DNA of 64,000 nucleotides from Nitrospinaceae bacterium (GTDB lineage Bacteria; Nitrospinota_A; UBA7883; JAJDBK01), in NCBI GenBank assembly GCA_029261405.1, contig JAJDBK010000078.1, positions 1-64,000 of the forward strand. The letters are read 5' to 3'. The notes under the pieces were generated by a model that searched no databases, was not told the DNA's origin, and was given only the letters and a program-made list of their open reading frames with translations. The translations under genes and the position numbers were made by a program. Positions within the stretch are counted from its first letter, which is position 1. The number at the start of each line of letters is the position of its first letter. Below are positions 59,901-64,000 of this stretch, piece after piece.

Positions 59901-60564
59901 CGTAACGTTTTAGCAGTGGGCTTAAGTATGCGTCGATCATGCAGGTCCGCCCCCGTCCGACGACATTTATGGAACGGATAAGTTCACTCGATACCGACAC
60001 CTGCGGGAAACCGATCTTGCGGGCTATTATCGCCACCGCCTCTTCGTGGGCCGGGTTGATCCAGGAATGGAGAAAAACTATGGCGATGGACCGGATACCC
60101 GATTCGTATATGTCGCGCAACCGCTTTTCTATTACGCTTTTGTCAACCGGCTCCAGAACAGAGCCGAAAGCGTCGATCCGCTCTTTTACCTCCACCACCT
60201 TTGTGTAGAGGTTCGCCGGTTTTTTTATGGCAAGGGCAAAAAGATCGGGCCGGTCCTGCCTCCCTATTTCGAGTAGATCGGAAAAACCTTCGGTTGTCAG
60301 CAGGGCGACAGGTTCACCTTTCCGCTCCAGCAATGCGTTGGTGGCGACGGTGGTCCCCATCCGGATTTGTTTGATTTTTTCATTCGGCAGGCGGGCATTT
60401 TTATCAAGGCCGAGGGTTCTTCTGATTCCTTCGATGGCGGAATCGGAATAGAGCCTCGATTGCGAAAGCAGTTTCGAGCTATGCTGGGAACCGTCCGGCG
60501 CGATACCGATAACATCGGTAAATGTGCCGCCCCGGTCAATAGAAAAAAACCAGCCGTCTCGCAT
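56950..60564 (-). CDS. 5-oxoprolinase/hydantoinase, fused A and B domains
   Basis: A 1204-residue cytoplasmic enzyme of the OplAH type. The N-terminal hydantoinase A region (about 1-680) has [25 protein letters not shown] and [14 protein letters not shown], the actin-like ATP sites. The hydantoinase B region (from about 690) has [20 protein letters not shown] and ends [20 protein letters not shown]. It would open cyclic amides with ATP; 5-oxoproline is likely but not certain, because hydantoin and acetophenone enzymes share the domains. No adjacent transporter was seen. Confidence 0.9.
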   Translation of the reverse strand: MRDGWFFSIDRGGTFTDVIGIAPDGSQHSSKLLSQSRLYSDSAIEGIRRTLGLDKNARLPNEKIKQIRMGTTVATNALLERKGEPVALLTTEGFSDLLEIGRQDRPDLFALAIKKPANLYTKVVEVKERIDAFGSVLEPVDKSVIEKRLRDIYESGIRSIAIVFLHSWINPAHEEAVAIIARKIGFPQVSVSSELIRSINVVGRGRTCMIDAYLSPLLKRYVDQVKKSTGSIPLYFMKSAGGLAEAKNFTGKDAVLSGPAGGVLAVASQGDEQFIGFDMGGTSTDVCRFHNEYERLSEMKTAGLLFTVDSLRIETVASGGGSILGFDGERMTVGPESAGADPGPACYGKGGPLTVTDANLLLGRIPVDAFPKSFGPDETGSLQRETACEKFRELTDRINNTLSLSRSVEEVALGYIRIADEIMAKPIRKLSIARGYDIREHTLCAFGGAGALHACSIAKILGVKQVIVHPLAGLFSAYGIALANHLDTSERTVLLTFDEDRYESITGIADEMIEKLQRRFIAQGNNEKSVKALRYLQIRVKGNDASLPVRDDGYNTTKEKFISLFTKRFGFEPEGNDFEVVSVRVEVTSGEEEMINSIVEAVVKAPVTKTVMTLHRGVAKEVDLHRRKSLAPGDDIITPALILDDHCTILADDDFTCRIDNQNRLVMTAKSGSPCELKNADKKADPVTLEIFNHAFMSLAEQMGETLIKTAHSVNMKERLDFSCALFDSEGRLIANAPHIPVHLGAMGESVKWLIGEKGAALVDGDIYVSNHPAKGGSHLPDITVITPLFPTNGKTPDFFVATRGHHSDIGGKTPGSISPFSQSLDEEGVVIDNFLLVSNGNFRESEARVLFLSGRYPARRIEERISDLKAQVAANRKGELELNRLSKEHGIETVKAYTIHIRKNAAHSLQLALGGFLDSKDIFESEFTDYLDEGAAIKVNIRITSGENPPFTHHIKIDFTGTSPEIKNSLNAPFAVVRASVLYVLRTLIDRDIPLNDGCMEPVTLVAPKNSIISPSASAAVAGGNVETSQRIVDTLYGALGIAGASQGTMNNIAIGWPDGGFYETIAGGSGAIKGNEGASAVQVHMTNTRITDPETLERRFPGLRLNRFSIRRGSGGEGEWKGGDGAVREYQILEPCEVTILSERRKTSPYGANGGSPGKPGINELIRNGKRELLSGHTVIKLKPGDILRINTPGGGGYGNRI

Positions 60565-60656
60565 GTATATAATGGTATCTGTGGAATTGGTCAGGTTTAG
60601 GATGATTCTGTTGCATAAGCACTGTTTCGGCCAAGCTATCCGTTCTTTTTCGGTGA

Positions 60657-60676
60657 AGTGGCGCGGCCACAGCGAT
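60657..60676. repeat. Dispersed module shared with the 23.2 kb repeat array
   Basis: The bases GTGGCGCGGCCACAGCGATT occur at 60657-60676 and at 23201-23220. The core GTGGC-GCG-GCCAC can form a short hairpin. It lies in the 506-base gap upstream of the oxoprolinase gene, which otherwise holds a transposase remnant and A/T-rich sequence with no gene. Confidence 0.7.
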
Positions 60677-60908
60677 TTCAGTTCTCCAAGTATTCTTTTG
60701 GCGTTTTTTATTTGATTGCTATATATATTGCTGTTTGCATTTTCAATACGTCAAATATACTTGGTGGAAAAGTAAAATCTGGCAGATAAATAGAAAGAAG
60801 AGGGTTGGCAATTACAAGTGCTAGAAGTAGGCCGAATGGAGTAGGCCAATGTTTCTCTATGTCACCTAACGCTATCTTCATCATTTTCAGTATTTGCTAT
60901 AGCCAGAT

Positions 60909-61067
60909 TCAAGCAGCAAGTACACCGCATAGTTTATCAAAGGCTTCAACCGGTGTTTGGTAGCCGAGGCATTTACGAGGGCGGTTGTTAATCTGCCACT
61001 CGATCCATCTGACCTGCTCCTCCGTTATTTTTGTTAACGCATTGCAAGCATAGATTGTCTTACGCAC
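60909..61067 (-). pseudogene. IS30-family transposase C-terminal remnant
   Basis: The minus strand reads RKTIYACNALTKITEEQVRW and then INNRPRKCLGYQTPVEAF before a stop at 60909-60911. NNRPRKCLGxxTPxE is the typical end of IS30-type transposases. Only about 52 codons survive; the left end is cut off by the SDR gene region and no terminal inverted repeats were found. The element is dead. Confidence 0.8.
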
Positions 61068-61070
61068 ACC

Positions 61071-61934
61071 TCAAGTCATCTTCCGGGTGACGATCCAGTC
61101 TATGACAGGGTAGGGCAAAACCCTTCGGCATACGGCGAAGATGTATGTATGGATTGTGACGTAATACCTCGTCCTCGGCCATCGACTCTCCAAGGCGCGC
61201 AACACCTTTTTGTAAACAGCGTCCGGCCCCAGGGTAAACATGGCCACCGCTTCTTCACTCTTGAGGCGGTTCTCCATCGATTCGTAAGTTGCCCGGAAGG
61301 CAGATTTCTCCGGGAAGATATGTTTGACGTAAGCGTTAAAGGCCGCCTCCCGGAAACGGCTCGTGATCGGACCCGGCTCCACAAGAGAAACTTTTATGCC
61401 GGTCCCTTTCAACTCCTGACGCAACGTGTCGCTGAAACCTTCGATGGCGAACTTGCTGGCGTTATAAGCCCCCCGTAGCGGCATGGTCACCATCCCAAGA
61501 ACCGAACTGTTCATCACAATGCGTCCAAAACCCTGTTTACGCATATAAGGCATGATAAGGGCGGTAAGTTCCATCCATCCGAATACGTTCGTCTCGAACT
61601 GCTCCCGTATCGCCTCGCGCGTAAGATCCTCAACAGCGCCTGGCTGTCCGTAAGCGCCATTATTGAATAGACCGTGGATCTTGCCTCCTGTCTTCTCCAT
61701 CATCTCGGCCACCGCCGCTTTTATCGAGTCAGACTCGGTATAGTCGAGGTAGAGGGTTTCTAACCCCATCTCACGCAGAGCCTCAAGATCCTTACTCTGC
61801 CTTGCGGTAGCGAAAACACGGTACCCACGTTTGCTTAGTTCCACAGCCGTATATAAACCGATACCACTGGAACACCCGGTTACAAGCACTGGTCTTCCCG
61901 AAAGATCGAGAGCAAGATCCATTTTTACCACCAT
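61071..61934 (-). CDS. Short-chain dehydrogenase/reductase
   Basis: A 287-residue classical SDR. The nucleotide site is LVTGCSSGIGLYTAVELSKR; the NNGAYGQPG strand end, the catalytic Ser in VMNSSVLGMV and Tyr-Lys in YNASKFAIEGF are intact. Such enzymes reduce or oxidise alcohols or ketones with NAD(P); the substrate is not evident. The ATG at 61934 is taken; an internal ATG at 61922 is also possible. It lies divergent from the kinase gene. Confidence 0.9.
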   Translation of the reverse strand: MVVKMDLALDLSGRPVLVTGCSSGIGLYTAVELSKRGYRVFATARQSKDLEALREMGLETLYLDYTESDSIKAAVAEMMEKTGGKIHGLFNNGAYGQPGAVEDLTREAIREQFETNVFGWMELTALIMPYMRKQGFGRIVMNSSVLGMVTMPLRGAYNASKFAIEGFSDTLRQELKGTGIKVSLVEPGPITSRFREAAFNAYVKHIFPEKSAFRATYESMENRLKSEEAVAMFTLGPDAVYKKVLRALESRWPRTRYYVTIHTYIFAVCRRVLPYPVIDWIVTRKMT

Positions 61935-62059
61935 GAAATTGATTAAGGCGTGATTTTAACGTAATCCGAACCGCTTTGTAACGAAAAGGGGCCGCATTAG
62001 GAAAAAACGTATTTTCGCGATAAAATGGACTTTTAACCATAGCCTGAAGAATTAGAGTA

Positions 62060-64000
62060 ATGGAAAAACCTTTTTGCCCCACTTGCGAAAAAGAGTTCGA
62101 TACCGACATTAAATTCTGCCCTTTCGACGCCACCGGACTTATATATCGATCCGAAGACTCCATGGTGGGACAGATTTTCGATGGCAGGTACCAAATCCTG
62201 CACAAACTCGGCGAAGGTGGCATGGGGGCCGTTTACAAAGCGAGGCAGGTGAGTACAGGCAAACTTGTAGCCATAAAAGTGATTTCCATGAGCCTGGCCG
62301 GGGACGCTGATACACTAAAACGGTTCCAGCGGGAGGTCAAACTCCAGTCCCAACTTGAGCACCCGAACATCGTAACGGTAATCGACTTTTCACAAACAAG
62401 CGAAGGGCAATACTTTTTCGTTATGGGATTCGTCGAAGGCCGATCACTTCGCATGATGATCCTCGAAGACGGGCCTCTTGCCAGCAAGCCGTTTCTCGAT
62501 CTCGCCATCCAGATGCTCGACGCGCTGGAGTACGCCCATAACAAGAAGATTGTTCACCGCGACCTTAAGGCGGACAATATGGTGGTGGTAAAACTTCCTC
62601 ACCAGCAGATCGTAAAGATCCTCGATTTCGGTCTGGCCAAAGCCTTTCAGGAAGAGGGTGGCCACTCCCAACAGGACACCATGCTGACCCAGCAGGGGAG
62701 AATCCTCGGGACACCAGCCTACATGTCTCCAGAACAGGCAAGAGGGGAGATTGACAAAATCGGCCCACCAAGTGATCTCTATTCGCTGGGCATTATCTTC
62801 TACCAGATGCTCTCCGGCAAGCTCCCCTTTCTCTCCGATACACCGTGGGGCATCATGCACAAAATTATGTGCGAAGACCCGGCGCCCCTGCGTAGAGTAA
62901 ACCCGGATGTGCCTGAATGGATCGATTCGATCATCATGCGCTGTATGGAAAAGGATATCGCTGACAGGTACCCCTCGGCAAACGCTGTCAAACTGGAGTT
63001 TGCACGAGAAACTGTCGGGGAGTTATCCCAGGTAACAGGTGGATACTCCCCGGATGGGGATTTTGTAAACCTGGTCACCGCGCCTCCGCCTGTACCAAAG
63101 ATTCCACCAGTACCTCCTGTCGTCGATAGCCAGAAAACACAGATCAGCGATCCGGTTATCCAGATAAAGGATGATGAACCTAAAAAATCTGGCGCCCTGC
63201 CGGTCATTGCCGCTCTTTTCCTGATAGGCGCTCTCGGTCTTGGCTATTTCTTCTTTGCTGGCGGGCAAGAAACGCCAGTTGAGGTGGCTAAGGTTGAAAC
63301 GGAGCCCGCTGTAGATGTTGCGCCTGTCGGCGATGAGACCGGCGAACCTCAGACAGAAGAGGCTGACCCGGTAACCCCGGACGATGAGAAAACAGGGATG
63401 GTCGCCACGGGCGCCAAAACCCCAGAACCCACAGAAAAAGCTACACCTGCGCCGGAGGAGAGGCCGACTGTAGAAGAGGCGCCTGTCGAGGTGGCAAAAT
63501 CCCCTGAGCCTGCCCAAAAATCGGTTACGGTAACGAAAGTCCCGGTCGATAAACCTGCGGATACAACAAAACCTGTACCTGTGGAAAAAGAGGTCAAGGT
63601 CGCAACCCTGAAACCAGCCAAAAAAGCTCCTGCGAAAATAAAGAAACCGACCGGTCCAACGGTTCTGTTCCGGGGGGGCGCGGATCGCTCCGGAGTTTTT
63701 AACGATCCGGGGGTGAAAGAGCTAAAAGGGGTCAAATGGCGATTTTTTACTGATGACTGGATATTCTCATCCCCGGTTGTGTCGAACGGAACGGTCTATT
63801 TCGGCTCTGATGACCGCTCTTTTTACGCGGTGGACGCAAAAAGCGGTGAGGAAAAATGGAAATTCGATACCGGCGGCCCGATTCAATGCTCCCCCGCCAT
63901 CATCTACGGAAACGCCCTGTTCGGTTCCGCCGACGGATATATGTACGCCGTCAACATGAAAACCGGCAGGCAGGTCTGGAAATTCAAGACCGGTGGAGAT
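62060..64000 (+). CDS. Zinc-ribbon Ser/Thr protein kinase with transmembrane segment and PQQ repeats (truncated at window end)
   Basis: A frame of 647 codons that runs off the window, so the C-terminus is missing. It begins with MEKPFCPTCEKEFDTDIKFCP, a zinc ribbon. The kinase domain (about 35-300) has GEGGMGAVYKA, the VAIKV lysine, HRDLKADN (166-173) and DFG (189-191), so it should be active. One membrane segment is near 380-398; a Pro/Glu/Thr-rich stalk follows. From about 533 PQQ-type beta-propeller repeats appear (VVSNGTVYFGSDDRSFYAVD, KSGEEKWKFDTGG). It resembles PknD-like receptor kinases with a periplasmic sensor. It has no good ribosome binding site close to the ATG. Confidence 0.92.
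   Translation, partial: MEKPFCPTCEKEFDTDIKFCPFDATGLIYRSEDSMVGQIFDGRYQILHKLGEGGMGAVYKARQVSTGKLVAIKVISMSLAGDADTLKRFQREVKLQSQLEHPNIVTVIDFSQTSEGQYFFVMGFVEGRSLRMMILEDGPLASKPFLDLAIQMLDALEYAHNKKIVHRDLKADNMVVVKLPHQQIVKILDFGLAKAFQEEGGHSQQDTMLTQQGRILGTPAYMSPEQARGEIDKIGPPSDLYSLGIIFYQMLSGKLPFLSDTPWGIMHKIMCEDPAPLRRVNPDVPEWIDSIIMRCMEKDIADRYPSANAVKLEFARETVGELSQVTGGYSPDGDFVNLVTAPPPVPKIPPVPPVVDSQKTQISDPVIQIKDDEPKKSGALPVIAALFLIGALGLGYFFFAGGQETPVEVAKVETEPAVDVAPVGDETGEPQTEEADPVTPDDEKTGMVATGAKTPEPTEKATPAPEERPTVEEAPVEVAKSPEPAQKSVTVTKVPVDKPADTTKPVPVEKEVKVATLKPAKKAPAKIKKPTGPTVLFRGGADRSGVFNDPGVKELKGVKWRFFTDDWIFSSPVVSNGTVYFGSDDRSFYAVDAKSGEEKWKFDTGGPIQCSPAIIYGNALFGSADGYMYAVNMKTGRQVWKFKTGGD

Overview
The window looks like chromosome of a Gram-negative, anaerobic or microaerophilic bacterium that uses dissimilatory sulfur metabolism. 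The main marker is a complete aprB-aprA-qmoA-qmoB-qmoC-sat set on the minus strand (9.95-18.2 kb). HdrA-like flavoproteins, a B-type TrpB (TrpB2), paired DUF507 proteins, a MEMO-family protein, many two-component and GGDEF proteins and a lipoprotein fit a lineage such as Desulfobacterota, Nitrospirota or Nitrospinota. The sequence alone does not fix the phylum, nor whether the Apr/Qmo/Sat route runs towards sulfate reduction or sulfite oxidation. No rRNA, tRNA or CRISPR array was recognised.

Layout. 0-5 kb, minus strand: a lipoprotein, a membrane-anchored protein, a CmcI-like protein, ilvD and a DUF2059 exported protein. 5.3-7.4 kb: a three-receiver diguanylate cyclase. 7.6-9.0 kb: glnA with a strong terminator. 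9.35-18.2 kb: the sulfur operon, ending in rdgB. Divergent from it (18.4-20.2 kb) are a LysR regulator, a membrane-anchored helical-repeat protein and a 46-residue membrane protein. 20.2-23.2 kb: argF, argD and a multi-cluster ferredoxin. 23.3-23.7 kb: a non-coding repeat array. 23.8-27.3 kb: histidine kinase, response-regulator diguanylate cyclase and plsY, joined by TAATG overlaps. 27.4-32.4 kb: dodecin, MEMO, a TPR protein, PHP phosphoesterase, two DUF507 proteins and a histone-H1-like lysine-rich protein. 32.6-38.6 kb: malic enzyme, trpC, a CBS protein, a second GGDEF regulator and trpB2. 38.6-41.6 kb: an FmdB zinc ribbon, a tandem leader repeat, an HDAC-like deacetylase and nhaA. 41.7-43.3 kb: a small AT-rich accessory patch. 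43.4-46.5 kb: an NtrC-type regulator and its kinase. 46.7-55.2 kb, plus strand: an acidic zinc-ribbon protein, an RDD protein, then class V aminotransferase, serA, hisZ, purA and a TatD-radical SAM fusion. 55.2-56.0 kb: an accessory gene bracketed by inverted repeats. 56.0-61.9 kb: htpX, a 5-oxoprolinase/hydantoinase fusion, an IS30-type remnant and an SDR enzyme. The window ends inside a Ser/Thr kinase with PQQ-type repeats.

How the genes fit together. Sat, AprAB and QmoABC interconvert sulfate, APS and sulfite and link the electrons to the quinone pool. Amino-acid and nucleotide genes (ilvD, glnA, argF, argD, trpC, trpB2, aminotransferase plus serA, hisZ, purA) show a largely prototrophic lifestyle. 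Three GGDEF proteins, three histidine-kinase or NtrC proteins and a Ser/Thr kinase show heavy signalling.

The observations most worth follow-up are: a triplicated hairpin leader ahead of the deacetylase gene; a modular intergenic repeat family, including a 17-bp inverted pair that supplies the stop codons of both genes flanking a small accessory gene; an H1-like protein with a well-placed internal ribosome binding site; and the unstudied LysR, helical-repeat and micro-membrane-protein trio divergent from the sulfur operon.
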